A stretch of 22,609 nt of DNA from CAZOZP01 sp964584325 (GTDB taxonomy: Bacteria; Bacteroidota; Ignavibacteria; Ignavibacteriales; Melioribacteraceae), in assembly GCA_964584325.1 (NCBI GenBank), contig CAZOZP010000055.1, positions 1-22,609 of the forward strand, read 5' to 3'. The notes under the pieces are model-generated. The model made no database searches. It saw only the letters and a list, made by a program, of their open reading frames with translations, and was not told the origin of the DNA. Positions within the stretch are counted from its first letter, which is position 1. Each line of letters opens with the position of its first letter. Below are positions 7,002 through 15,070 of this stretch, piece after piece. The position numbers and the translations under genes were made by a program.

Positions 7002-10000
7002 ATGAAAACTCAAAATAATCCGATCTTCAACTGCCCTGTCATTGGCTATGCCAATCACCGAATTATTCTTGACGATACGGGCAAAGCCATCGATTATGAA
7101 TTTCTGGAAGTAAATACAACTTTTGAAAGACTTACCGGACTGAAAAAAGAGAATTTGATTAACCATACTGTAAGAGAAGCAATTCCCGGAATAGAAAATT
7201 CAGAATTTGACTGGATTGGATTTTACGGACAAATTGCACTTTATGGCGGAGAGAAGGAATTTGAGCAGTACAGTAAAGAACTAAAGAAATGGTACAGTGT
7301 TTATGTATATTCTACCGAGAAAATGACATTTATTACTGTGTTTGTTGATATAACCACTTCCAAGATACAAGCTGAAGAACTCGAAGCCTTTTTTTCAGTA
7401 AACTTGGATTTGCTTTGTATTGCTGATCTGCAGGGAAACTTCATCAAAACAAACAAAGCCTGGAGTAGTATTTTAGGTTATTCAAGTGACGAATTGAATA
7501 AAAGAAAATTTCTTGAGTTTGTTCATCCGGATGATTTGCAGTCAACACTAAATGCTATGAGTAATCTTAGCAAAGGAGAAGAAGTTCTAAATTTTGTAAA
7601 TCGTTATATATGCAAAGACGGAAGTTATAGGTATATTGAATGGAGGTCTCAGCCGCAGGGAAATCTTATCTACGCTGCCGCCCGCGATATTACTGAACAT
7701 ATAAAATCAGAGGAAACCCTAAAAAAACAGGCCGGACTCATTAATTCTTTATTAGACAGTACTCCTGATTTAATATTCTATAAAGATAATGATGGTGTAT
7801 ATATCGGATGTAATCCTTCCTTTGCAGAATTTGCGGGCAGAAAAAGAGAAGATATCATCGGAAAAACAGATTATGAACTTTTCAGCAAAGAAGTAGCCGA
7901 CTTTTTCAGATATAACGATAAAGAAATGCTTAAACAGAAAAAGTCAAGAAATAATGAAGAATGGATTACTTATCCCGACGGAAGAAAAATTTTAATAGAT
8001 ACTTTAAAAACGCCTTATTATGACATAAACGAATCTACAATCGGAGTATTGGGAATTAGCAGGGATATTACAAAAAGAAAGGTAATTGAGGAAGAGCTTA
8101 GACAAAGTGAAGAAAATTTCAGAATATTTTTCAATTCTATTGACGACTTTTTGTTTGTATTGGATGAAGAAGGAAAAATTAACAGTGTTAATGAAACTGT
8201 TACGAAGCGATTGGGATATTCTGAAAGTGAATTAGCAGGTAATAGTGTATTGTTTGTGCATCCTGAAAACAGGCGTGAAGAGGCAGGAAAAACTGTGATG
8301 GGAATGCTCGAAGGTACGGTTGATTTTTGTCCTGTTCCCCTTCAGACTAAAACAGGCGAACTTATTCAGGTGGAAACAAGAGTATATCCCGGGCAATGGA
8401 ACGGTAAACCTGCTCTGTTTGGAGTAACAAAAGATATTACCAGAATAAAACAGTCTGAGGAGAGATTTTCAAAAGCCTTTCAGGCCGGAACAGCTCTGAT
8501 GGCAATTTCAGAAATGGAAACCGGCCGATTTATTGATGTCAATGATGAATTTTTGCGAGTAACCGGATATAAAAAAGAAGAAATAATCGGAAAATCTTCC
8601 TTGGAAAGAAATCTTTTTTTTGATCCTAATGACAGAGAGCGCATTCTTAAATCAGTGAAAGAAAGCGGCACAGCAAAAAATCTGGAAGTAAAGATTAGAA
8701 TGGCATCCGGAGACATCAGAATCGGATTGTTTTCGGTTTCACAAATCGAAATTGGAAATACTGCATGCTGGCTGACAACAATGGTTGATATTACAGACAG
8801 AAAAAATATTGAAGAAGAGCTGAAATTAAGAGAATCATATCTCAGCACAATATTGGAAAACCAACCCGGTCTTATATGGCTTAAGGACTCCGAAAGTAGT
8901 TTTTTAGCGGCTAACACTGCTTTTGCCAAATCCTGCGGAATTGGGGACCCTAAGCTGTTGAAAGGGAAAAATGATTTTGATATTTGGCCGAAGGAGCTGG
9001 CAGAAAAATACCGTGCTGATGATTTTGAGGTTATGGCATCAGGAAACTCGAAAATTGTGGAAGAAATTATTTTTGATAAAGGTGATGCAAAGTGGTTTGA
9101 AACTTTCAAATCCCCCATCAGCGATGTAAACGGGAAAATAATCGGAACAACAGGATATTCCAGAGATATATCTTTAAGAAAAAAAATGGAGATAGAATTA
9201 AAACACAGCGAAGAACAGCTTAGACTCACTTTTGATGTAACAGGAGAAGGAATATGGGATTGGAATATTTCTGAAAATACAGTTCAGCATAACAAGGCGT
9301 GGTGTAATATATTAGGAATCGGGGAAGAAAAACTTTTACATAACCTGGAGTTTTTCTCTGAAAGGATTCATCCGGAAGACAAAGACAAAGTTTTTGAAAA
9401 AGTTGATTATGCATTAAAGACCGGAACAAAATATGAAAGTCAGCATAGACTAATGAAGATGGATGGAAGCATTATTTGGGTATCCGATAGAGGTGCAGTA
9501 GTTGAAAATGACGAAAGCGGCAATCCTTTAAGAATGTTGGGAAGTATTTCAGATATAACAGATAAAAAAATTATTGAAGAACAATTAATAAAAGCAAAAC
9601 AGCAGGCCGAAGCCGCAAGCAAAGCTAAATCACAGTTTTTAGCCAATATGAGTCACGAAATCCGCACACCGCTAAATGGAGTTATTGGCTTTACTGAACT
9701 GCTGAAAGGAACACCGCTTTCGCCTATACAAGAACAGTATGTCAATAATGCCAATGTTGCCGGTCATTCACTTTTGGGTATAATAAACGATATTCTTGAT
9801 TTCTCTAAGATTGAAGCGGGAATGCTCTATCTTGAGATGATCAAAACGGATATGATTGAACTTCTTGAAAACAGTGCCGATATTATAAAATACTCCGCAG
9901 GGAAAAAGAATCTTGAACTAATGCTGCATATTGACCCGGCAATGCCCCGCTTTGCAGTTACAGATCCAATCAGATTAAAGCAGATATTGGCAAATCTTTT

Positions 10001-11519
10001 AGGTAATGCCGTGAAATTTACTGAAAAAGGCGAAGTGGAACTCAAAGTTATTTATAAGCCGCTAAGTGATGGAAAAGGCAGACTCTCATTCTTTGTACGT
10101 GACACAGGAATCGGTATTGCGGAAGAACAGCAGAGAAACATATTTAAATCTTTTACTCAGGCCGACAGTTCTACTACCCGCAAATTCGGCGGAACCGGAC
10201 TTGGTTTGATTATTTCCGACTTGATAGCAAATAAAATGGGCAGCAGGATTCATATTGACAGTACACCGGGGAAAGGTTCGGTCTTCTATTTTGATATTAT
10301 TACTGAAGTGGAAAATGGTCAAAAAATCGATAAAAGTTCTATCAACAAAATCAAACACTGCCTGATTATTGACGACAATGCAAACAATCGTCTTATACTG
10401 GAAGAAATGCTGACTCACTATGATATATACTGTGAATCTTGCGACAACGGCCTGTCGGCATTAAAACTTCTGGAAACCTCCAGACATTTTGATATAATTA
10501 TCTGCGACTACCATATGCCCTATCTCGATGGTATCGAAACCATCCGCTTAATTCGCGAGAAACTAAAGCTTACGCCGGAAAAACAGCCTGTGATACTGCT
10601 TCACTCCTCATCTGATGATGCCGAACTTCACAGAAAATGCGATGAATTGGGAGTACGCTTCAGACTCACAAAACCTGTTAAGAGCGCTGACTTATTTTCG
10701 TATCTGTACCAGATTCAAAATCCGGAACAAAGTGAAACTGAATTTGAATATACTTCTCATAATGAAATTGAATATCCCGAATTACAAAACAAAAATCTGA
10801 AGATTTTGATTGCAGAAGATGTAGCTATGAATATGCTGATGATTAAAGCAATGCTTCAAAAACTTTGTCCGGGAACTGAGTTGATTGAAGCAATTAATGG
10901 ACTTGAAGTAGTAAAACTGTATGAGGATAATGCCCCTGATCTAATTTTTATGGATGTACAGATGCCCGAACTTGACGGATTTGATGCAACCCGAAAAATT
11001 CGAAGCCTGGAACAAGAATCCGGTAAACACGTTCCGATAGTGGCCCTGACAGCAGGTGCATTCAAAGAAGAACAGGAAAAATGTCTTGCTGCCGGGATGG
11101 ATGACTTTTTAACTAAGCCGGTTGAACCACAAAAAATCAAGACTGTTCTTAATAAATATCTTGCAGCTAAGCTAAGCGAGCATGATACAATCCATTTCAG
11201 AAAAGAAACTCTTCTGGAACGAACCGGATCCGAAGATTTTGTTAACAAGCTCGTGGCAATTACACTATCTGATTTTCCAAGTTTTTTAAAGAATCTAAAT
11301 ACTTCTATTCAGGAGAGAAATTATTTGGATATCCGGAAAACAGTTCATCAAATTAAAGGTGTAGCCTCAAATATGGGCTTTTTACTGATAACTGAGATTG
11401 CTGCCGCTATGGAAGAATCAGCGGCATCTCAAAAGAATTATTCTTTTCTCAAGGAAAAGTACTATGAATTAGAAAAAGAGTGGGAAGTTGTGCAAAATAT
11501 ATTGGTGAACTATGTATAA
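7002..11519 (+). CDS. Multi-PAS hybrid histidine kinase with two receivers and Hpt
   Basis: 1505 aa and with no membrane span or signal peptide, so it is a cytoplasmic sensor. Seven PAS/PAC modules run in tandem (roughly 10-120, 128-240, 243-360, 370-488, 490-606, 607-730, 731-860), most ending in a D-I-T/S motif. The HisKA dimerisation helix has NMSHEIRTPLNG (phospho-accepting His885). The ATPase domain shows the N-box (Asn1002), DTGIG (Asp1034) and GGTGLGL (about 1063-1069). Receiver 1 has Asp1124/Asp1125, phosphoacceptor Asp1169 and Lys1224. Receiver 2 has Glu1272/Asp1273, Asp1318 (MDVQMPELDG) and Lys1372. The C-terminal Hpt domain has HQIKG with His1449. A whole His-Asp-His-Asp phosphorelay is thus in one chain. 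The final output regulator is not in the window. The last codons overlap the glycerol dehydrogenase start. The ribosome binding site AAGGA sits 6 bases before the ATG. Confidence 0.93.
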   Translation: MKTQNNPIFNCPVIGYANHRIILDDTGKAIDYEFLEVNTTFERLTGLKKENLINHTVREAIPGIENSEFDWIGFYGQIALYGGEKEFEQYSKELKKWYSVYVYSTEKMTFITVFVDITTSKIQAEELEAFFSVNLDLLCIADLQGNFIKTNKAWSSILGYSSDELNKRKFLEFVHPDDLQSTLNAMSNLSKGEEVLNFVNRYICKDGSYRYIEWRSQPQGNLIYAAARDITEHIKSEETLKKQAGLINSLLDSTPDLIFYKDNDGVYIGCNPSFAEFAGRKREDIIGKTDYELFSKEVADFFRYNDKEMLKQKKSRNNEEWITYPDGRKILIDTLKTPYYDINESTIGVLGISRDITKRKVIEEELRQSEENFRIFFNSIDDFLFVLDEEGKINSVNETVTKRLGYSESELAGNSVLFVHPENRREEAGKTVMGMLEGTVDFCPVPLQTKTGELIQVETRVYPGQWNGKPALFGVTKDITRIKQSEERFSKAFQAGTALMAISEMETGRFIDVNDEFLRVTGYKKEEIIGKSSLERNLFFDPNDRERILKSVKESGTAKNLEVKIRMASGDIRIGLFSVSQIEIGNTACWLTTMVDITDRKNIEEELKLRESYLSTILENQPGLIWLKDSESSFLAANTAFAKSCGIGDPKLLKGKNDFDIWPKELAEKYRADDFEVMASGNSKIVEEIIFDKGDAKWFETFKSPISDVNGKIIGTTGYSRDISLRKKMEIELKHSEEQLRLTFDVTGEGIWDWNISENTVQHNKAWCNILGIGEEKLLHNLEFFSERIHPEDKDKVFEKVDYALKTGTKYESQHRLMKMDGSIIWVSDRGAVVENDESGNPLRMLGSISDITDKKIIEEQLIKAKQQAEAASKAKSQFLANMSHEIRTPLNGVIGFTELLKGTPLSPIQEQYVNNANVAGHSLLGIINDILDFSKIEAGMLYLEMIKTDMIELLENSADIIKYSAGKKNLELMLHIDPAMPRFAVTDPIRLKQILANLLGNAVKFTEKGEVELKVIYKPLSDGKGRLSFFVRDTGIGIAEEQQRNIFKSFTQADSSTTRKFGGTGLGLIISDLIANKMGSRIHIDSTPGKGSVFYFDIITEVENGQKIDKSSINKIKHCLIIDDNANNRLILEEMLTHYDIYCESCDNGLSALKLLETSRHFDIIICDYHMPYLDGIETIRLIREKLKLTPEKQPVILLHSSSDDAELHRKCDELGVRFRLTKPVKSADLFSYLYQIQNPEQSETEFEYTSHNEIEYPELQNKNLKILIAEDVAMNMLMIKAMLQKLCPGTELIEAINGLEVVKLYEDNAPDLIFMDVQMPELDGFDATRKIRSLEQESGKHVPIVALTAGAFKEEQEKCLAAGMDDFLTKPVEPQKIKTVLNKYLAAKLSEHDTIHFRKETLLERTGSEDFVNKLVAITLSDFPSFLKNLNTSIQERNYLDIRKTVHQIKGVASNMGFLLITEIAAAMEESAASQKNYSFLKEKYYELEKEWEVVQNILVNYV

Positions 11520-12606
11520 TATAGCAAGTTTCCCCGGAAAATATATTCAGGGAAGAGCAGCAATCCAAAACCTGAAAAGTATTATTAAACAATTTGGCTG
11601 CAACGCAATCGTGCTTACTACTCCATCCGCGAAACAGTATATTCCATCTGAATATTTTCAAGTGCCTCTTTCTTCAAGTGTTATAATTGAACCATTTGGA
11701 GGTGAATGTTCTGAAATAGAATTGGAGAAACTTTCAAGACGAATCGCACAGACTAAGACCAATGTAGTTGTAGGAATGGGAGGCGGAAAAGTAATTGATA
11801 CAGCCAAAATTGCTGCAGACAGAGCCTCAATTCCTGTAATAATTGTTCCTACCATAGCTTCAACTGACGCCCCGTGCAGCGGTTGTGCTGTTACCTATTC
11901 TCCTGAAGGTGTTTTTGAAAGAGTCTATTATCAGAGATCTAATCCGGCGGTTGTCTTAGTTGATGAAGAAATAATTGCAAAAGCGCCGGCAAGGTTCCTG
12001 GCAGCAGGAATGGGTGATGCACTTGCTACCTGGTTCGAAGCGCGGTCATGCAGAGATACTGCTTCAGTTAATGAATGTGGCGGATTAAGTACTTTGGCCG
12101 GCCAGAATCTTGCCGAACTCTGCTTCAACACATTACTGAAAGAAGGTATTCAGGCTAAACTTGATCATGAATCTGGAAAATTAACCACTGCACTTAGCAA
12201 TATAATTGAAGTAAATATTTTGTTAAGCGGCATTGGTTTCGAAAGTGGAGGACTCGCTTCGGCACATGCAATTCACAATGGATTAACTATTTTGCCTGAA
12301 ACTCACAAATTCTATCACGGCGAAAAGGTGGCCTTCGGTGTTTTGACAGGTCTGCATTTGAATAACGCAACTCCGGAAGAAATCAGCAGTGTTTGCAATT
12401 TTTGTGTTTCAGTCGGACTACCGGTTACATTATCAGAAATCGGAATATCTGACTACAGTAGAGAAAATATTATGAAAGTTGCGCATAAATCGACAGAATC
12501 CGGTTCTTCAATTCACCATGAAAAAGGAGAAATTACTGCAGAAAAAGTTTATGCTGCACTTATGAAGGCAGATGAATACGGCCGGCGCTATATTGAAAAT
12601 ACTTAA
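11512..12606 (+). CDS. gldA: Glycerol dehydrogenase (NAD-dependent)
   Basis: 364 aa, full length for the iron/zinc-containing alcohol dehydrogenase GldA, which oxidises glycerol to dihydroxyacetone with NAD+. Similarity to E. coli GldA is visible from the first residues (SFPGKYIQG). The nucleotide-binding GMGGGK is at 88-93, and APTIASTDAPCSG-like (VPTIASTDAPCSG) and GDALATWFEAR are conserved. The metal ligands Asp169, His252 and His269 are all present (GMGDA, SAHAIH, FYHGEKVAFG). The ATG lies 8 bases inside the 3' end of the kinase gene, with a weak GGTGAA upstream, so translation is probably coupled to the kinase. No downstream terminator is obvious; a convergent gene ends only 25 bases away. 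A related activity on other diols or hydroxyacetone is possible. Confidence 0.92.
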   Translation: MYNIASFPGKYIQGRAAIQNLKSIIKQFGCNAIVLTTPSAKQYIPSEYFQVPLSSSVIIEPFGGECSEIELEKLSRRIAQTKTNVVVGMGGGKVIDTAKIAADRASIPVIIVPTIASTDAPCSGCAVTYSPEGVFERVYYQRSNPAVVLVDEEIIAKAPARFLAAGMGDALATWFEARSCRDTASVNECGGLSTLAGQNLAELCFNTLLKEGIQAKLDHESGKLTTALSNIIEVNILLSGIGFESGGLASAHAIHNGLTILPETHKFYHGEKVAFGVLTGLHLNNATPEEISSVCNFCVSVGLPVTLSEIGISDYSRENIMKVAHKSTESGSSIHHEKGEITAEKVYAALMKADEYGRRYIENT

Positions 12607-12631
12607 CTTCTAGAATTGAAATGGATGCATA

Positions 12632-13468
12632 TCAGCCCAGTTCAAAAGACGTAACTCCGAAAACTTTGTCTGCGTATATCTCGACTTTACCTCCACTATA
12701 CATACGAGCAGTTTCAAACACGGAAGTCATTCTGTATTTCCGGGCCAGGCGCAAACCTTCTTTATTTACTTCAGGAACATCAAGATAAATTTCCTTTCCT
12801 TCGGCTGACTGAGTAAGTGCTAAAAATATTTCCTCGGCAATTTCATAACTATCAGCAAATAAAGGCCCAATTTTATAACCTTTAATACAAGGTCGTATTA
12901 TACCGTATCCTGTTATTTCTCCGTCGGAAGTTTTTACTTTTCCGAAGATTCCTTTCTGATTGATCCAGTTTTCAAGAAACACATCCCGCTTAAAACCACT
13001 TCCATACGAATCGTATTCCGATAATTTCCTGAAATCAATTGACTGCAGATTCTCCAGTCCGCCGGAATCTTCCCCTTCAATCCCCTTCGCTTCAAACCTG
13101 ATCTGCCTATACTCAAGTTTAAAGCCGGATTTCATATAATTCTCCTGCTGTGCCGGTACTCCGTCTAACCCCAGGATTCTTCCGGTCACGCTTTCAATTG
13201 CATGATTCCACAGTTTCAAACCAATGCCCTTATGTCTGAAGTTTGAATCAACTATATAGAGTCCGATAAATGCGTATTTTTCACCATACTTAACTGCAGA
13301 AATACATCCTATCGTTTTCCCTTCATTAACTGCTACAAAAAAGCCTGTCCTGTCAGTCTCATAAAAACAGGATGCATCATTCAATCCCGGATTCCACCCC
13401 TCTGCTGCAGCCATATCTATTATTCCCTGAACATTTCGTTTGTCGGCAATATGTATTTCAAATTCCAT
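12632..13468 (-). CDS. GNAT acetyltransferase with C-terminal Acetyltransf_18-like domain
   Basis: 278 aa from the ATG at 13466-13468, chosen because GGAG lies 6 bases upstream on the coding strand; longer versions would run through the leader region of the divergent metY operon and have no ribosome binding site. The N-terminal GNAT domain (about 1-135) shows strand AFIGLYIVD and the acetyl-CoA motif FRHKGIGLKLW (R-x-x-G-x-G). The C-terminal half (about 145-278) resembles a second, degenerate GNAT fold of the YitH/Acetyltransf_18 type, with KIGPLFADS, LDVPEVN and a late ARMYSGG. Such proteins acetylate small amines or amino-acid-like molecules, but the substrate is unknown. It converges with gldA and diverges from metY. 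Confidence 0.85.
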   Translation of the reverse strand: MEFEIHIADKRNVQGIIDMAAAEGWNPGLNDASCFYETDRTGFFVAVNEGKTIGCISAVKYGEKYAFIGLYIVDSNFRHKGIGLKLWNHAIESVTGRILGLDGVPAQQENYMKSGFKLEYRQIRFEAKGIEGEDSGGLENLQSIDFRKLSEYDSYGSGFKRDVFLENWINQKGIFGKVKTSDGEITGYGIIRPCIKGYKIGPLFADSYEIAEEIFLALTQSAEGKEIYLDVPEVNKEGLRLARKYRMTSVFETARMYSGGKVEIYADKVFGVTSFELG

Positions 13469-13531
13469 CCGTTCTCCGTTTTTAAGTTTCATTATCGTAA
13501 ATATCTTTCTATAATTTATCAAAAAATAATC

Positions 13532-13563
13532 TTGACACGATATCCTTTTATTATTTATATTTG
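13532..13563 (+). promoter_or_regulatory. Promoter of the metY-cysK operon
   Basis: A perfect TTGACA (13532-13537), an 18-base spacer, and TATATTTG (13556-13563), which matches the Bacteroidota -7 consensus TAnnTTTG. With transcription starting 4-8 bases after the element (family knowledge), RNA would begin around 13567-13571, right at the leader ORF start codon at 13572. Confidence 0.7.
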
Positions 13564-13571
13564 CATTAATT

Positions 13572-13664
13572 ATGAAAAATATAAATAAAAATATCATCCC
13601 GGCCGAGAGCCTAATTTGTTGCTGTATGTGTATGTCTTTTATGCGCGGGAAGGATATTATCTGA
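13572..13664 (+). CDS. Cys/Met-rich leader peptide of the metY-cysK operon
   Basis: 30 codons plus TGA. The peptide contains the run ICCCMCMSFM: Cys at 16, 17, 18 and 20 and Met at 19, 21 and 24. The regulatory codons TGT TGC TGT ATG TGT ATG occupy 13617-13634. It is read as a leader peptide because it sits just after a strong promoter, lies directly before genes for homocysteine and cysteine synthesis, is far richer in the two pathway products than chance allows, and ends inside competing hairpins. Seven of 30 residues after or including Cys16 are Cys or Met. There is no ribosome binding site, but the predicted transcript starts within a few bases of the ATG, so initiation may be leaderless. 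The peptide itself need have no function; the ribosome's position would be the signal. Frame and composition are directly seen; expression is inferred. Confidence 0.72.
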   Translation: MKNINKNIIPAESLICCCMCMSFMRGKDII

Positions 13665-13712
13665 ATCAGATAAATTTTTTGTTTAAAGCCCTTCCCTAAA
13701 GAAGGGCTTTTT
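13597..13712 (+). promoter_or_regulatory. Transcription attenuator with alternative hairpins
   Basis: Alternative pairings seen: TCCCG (13597-13601) with CGGGA (13646-13650); the antiterminator GGGAAGG (13647-13653) with CCTTCCC (13690-13696); and the terminator stem AAAGCCCTTC (13685-13694) with GAAGGGCTTT (13701-13710). A small hairpin TTATCTG/CAGATAA (13657-13673) contains the leader stop codon and is followed by a T-run. Antiterminator and terminator share bases 13690-13694 and exclude each other. A ribosome stalled at the first Cys codons would leave GGGAAGG free and allow read-through. A ribosome reaching the stop at 13662-13664 would cover it and let the terminator form. This is inferred from base pairing by eye. 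Confidence 0.65.
13684..13712 (+). terminator. Leader terminator before metY
   Basis: A perfect 10-base stem, AAAGCCCTTC (13685-13694) and GAAGGGCTTT (13701-13710), with a 6-base loop, runs into TTTTT then AG then TTTT. It ends about 30 bases before the metY start codon, so it must be bypassed for the operon to be expressed. The metY ribosome binding site GAGG is at 13733-13736. Confidence 0.85.
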
Positions 13713-13741
13713 AGTTTTAAATCATAAATAACGAGGTAAGA

Positions 13742-15061
13742 ATGGGAAATCAACAAGAAACAAATTACAGATTTGAGACGCTTCAGCTGCACGCCGGGCA
13801 TACTCCGGATTCATCAACAAACTCGAGAGCTGTGCCGATTTATCAGACATCTTCATACACATTCAATGATGCTCAGCATGCGGCCGATCTCTTTGCACTG
13901 CAAAAGTTTGGCAATATCTATACAAGAATTATGAATCCGACTACTGATGTTTTTGAGAAAAGAATTGCTGCACTTGAAGGGGGTGTAGCTGCTCTTGCAA
14001 CATCATCCGGACAGGCGGCACAGCTTCTTGCCATAACAACAATTGCCGAAGCAGGTGAAAACATTGTTTCTTCAAGTCTTTTGTACGGAGGAACATATAA
14101 TCAATTTAAAGTTGCTTTCCCTAGAATGGGTATAGATGTAAGATTTTCAGAAGGTGAAACTCCTGCAGATTATGAAAAGCTTATCGACCAAAAGACAAAA
14201 GCCCTCTATGTTGAAACTATCGGAAATCCGAAACTGAACATTGCAGATATAAGAATTCTTTCTGAGCTGGCTCATAAACACGGAATCCCATTAATAGTTG
14301 ATAACACATTCGGGGCCGGAGGTTATCTTGCCAGACCAATTGATCATGGGGCTGATATAGTTGTTGCATCCGCTACAAAATGGATTGGCGGACACGGTAC
14401 ATCTATTGGCGGTGTGATTATAGATTCCGGTAAATTCAATTGGGGAAACGGAAACTTCCCCGTTTTTACTGAACCGAGTCCGGGATACCACGGATTAAAA
14501 TTCTGGGAAGTTTTCGGCGAAGGAGGGCCTTTTGGAAATATTGCATTTATAATTCGCGCTCGTGTTGAAGGATTAAGAGACTTAGGTCCCTGCATTAGTC
14601 CATTTAACTCATTCCTGTTACTCCAGGGACTCGAAACTCTTTCTCTGCGTGTTGAAAGACACAGCGAAAATGCTCTCAAACTAGCAAAATGGTTGGAAAA
14701 AGATCCGAGGGTTGCATGGGTATGGTATCCGGGTCTTGAATCACATTCACACCACAATCTTGCAAAACAGTATTTGCGTAAGGGTCTTTTCGGGTCGATG
14801 ATTGCTTTTGGAATTAAAGGCGGAATTGAATCCGGAAAAGCATTCATCAATAATGTACAGCTTGCATCTCTTCTGGCAAATGTCGGCGATGCCAAAACTC
14901 TGGTAATTCATCCGGCCTCCACAACACATCAGCAGCTCGAGGAAAAAGACCAGGCTGCAAGCGGTGTAACTCCGGATATGATTCGAGTTTCTGTCGGGTT
15001 GGAACACATAGATGACATAATAGCAGATTTTGATAATGCATTAAGTAAATCAGTTAAATAA
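13742..15061 (+). CDS. metY: O-acetylhomoserine sulfhydrylase (aminocarboxypropyltransferase)
   Basis: 439 aa, the usual length for this PLP enzyme of the Cys/Met metabolism family, which joins O-acetylhomoserine and sulfide to make homocysteine, the direct precursor of methionine. Family features are strong: FETLQLHAGHTPD near the start, IYTRIMNPTTDVFEKR (substrate-binding region), GNPKLNIADI, DNTFGAGGY, and the PLP lysine in SATKWIGGHG (Lys213). The late motif LVIHPASTTHQQL is typical of OAH sulfhydrylases rather than cystathionine synthases. GAGG is 5 bases before the ATG. The gene is separated from cysK by only 9 bases, so both are co-transcribed from the attenuated promoter upstream. Acceptance of methanethiol as a side substrate is common in the family. 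Confidence 0.93.
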   Translation: MGNQQETNYRFETLQLHAGHTPDSSTNSRAVPIYQTSSYTFNDAQHAADLFALQKFGNIYTRIMNPTTDVFEKRIAALEGGVAALATSSGQAAQLLAITTIAEAGENIVSSSLLYGGTYNQFKVAFPRMGIDVRFSEGETPADYEKLIDQKTKALYVETIGNPKLNIADIRILSELAHKHGIPLIVDNTFGAGGYLARPIDHGADIVVASATKWIGGHGTSIGGVIIDSGKFNWGNGNFPVFTEPSPGYHGLKFWEVFGEGGPFGNIAFIIRARVEGLRDLGPCISPFNSFLLLQGLETLSLRVERHSENALKLAKWLEKDPRVAWVWYPGLESHSHHNLAKQYLRKGLFGSMIAFGIKGGIESGKAFINNVQLASLLANVGDAKTLVIHPASTTHQQLEEKDQAASGVTPDMIRVSVGLEHIDDIIADFDNALSKSVK

Positions 15062-15070
15062 GAGGATAAT

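Noticed and set aside
8480..9229. 249-codon open frame antisense to the kinase
   Set aside because: It mirrors the kinase coding frame, has no domain and no ribosome binding site.
13657..13680. The small TTATCTG/CAGATAA hairpin as the main terminator
   Set aside because: Its 7-base AT-rich stem is weak; the GC-rich hairpin at 13684-13712 is the better terminator. The small hairpin may instead act as a pause site.
13575..13740. A SAM riboswitch or T-box in the metY leader
   Set aside because: I could not find the SAM-I core, a SAM-II pseudoknot pattern or a T-box sequence, and most of the region is taken by the Cys/Met ORF and its alternative hairpins.
12632..13801. A 389-aa version of the minus-strand acetyltransferase
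   Set aside because: The first 111 residues would overlap the metY start, terminator and leader and have no domain match; the ATG at 13468 has a good ribosome binding site and starts the GNAT domain.
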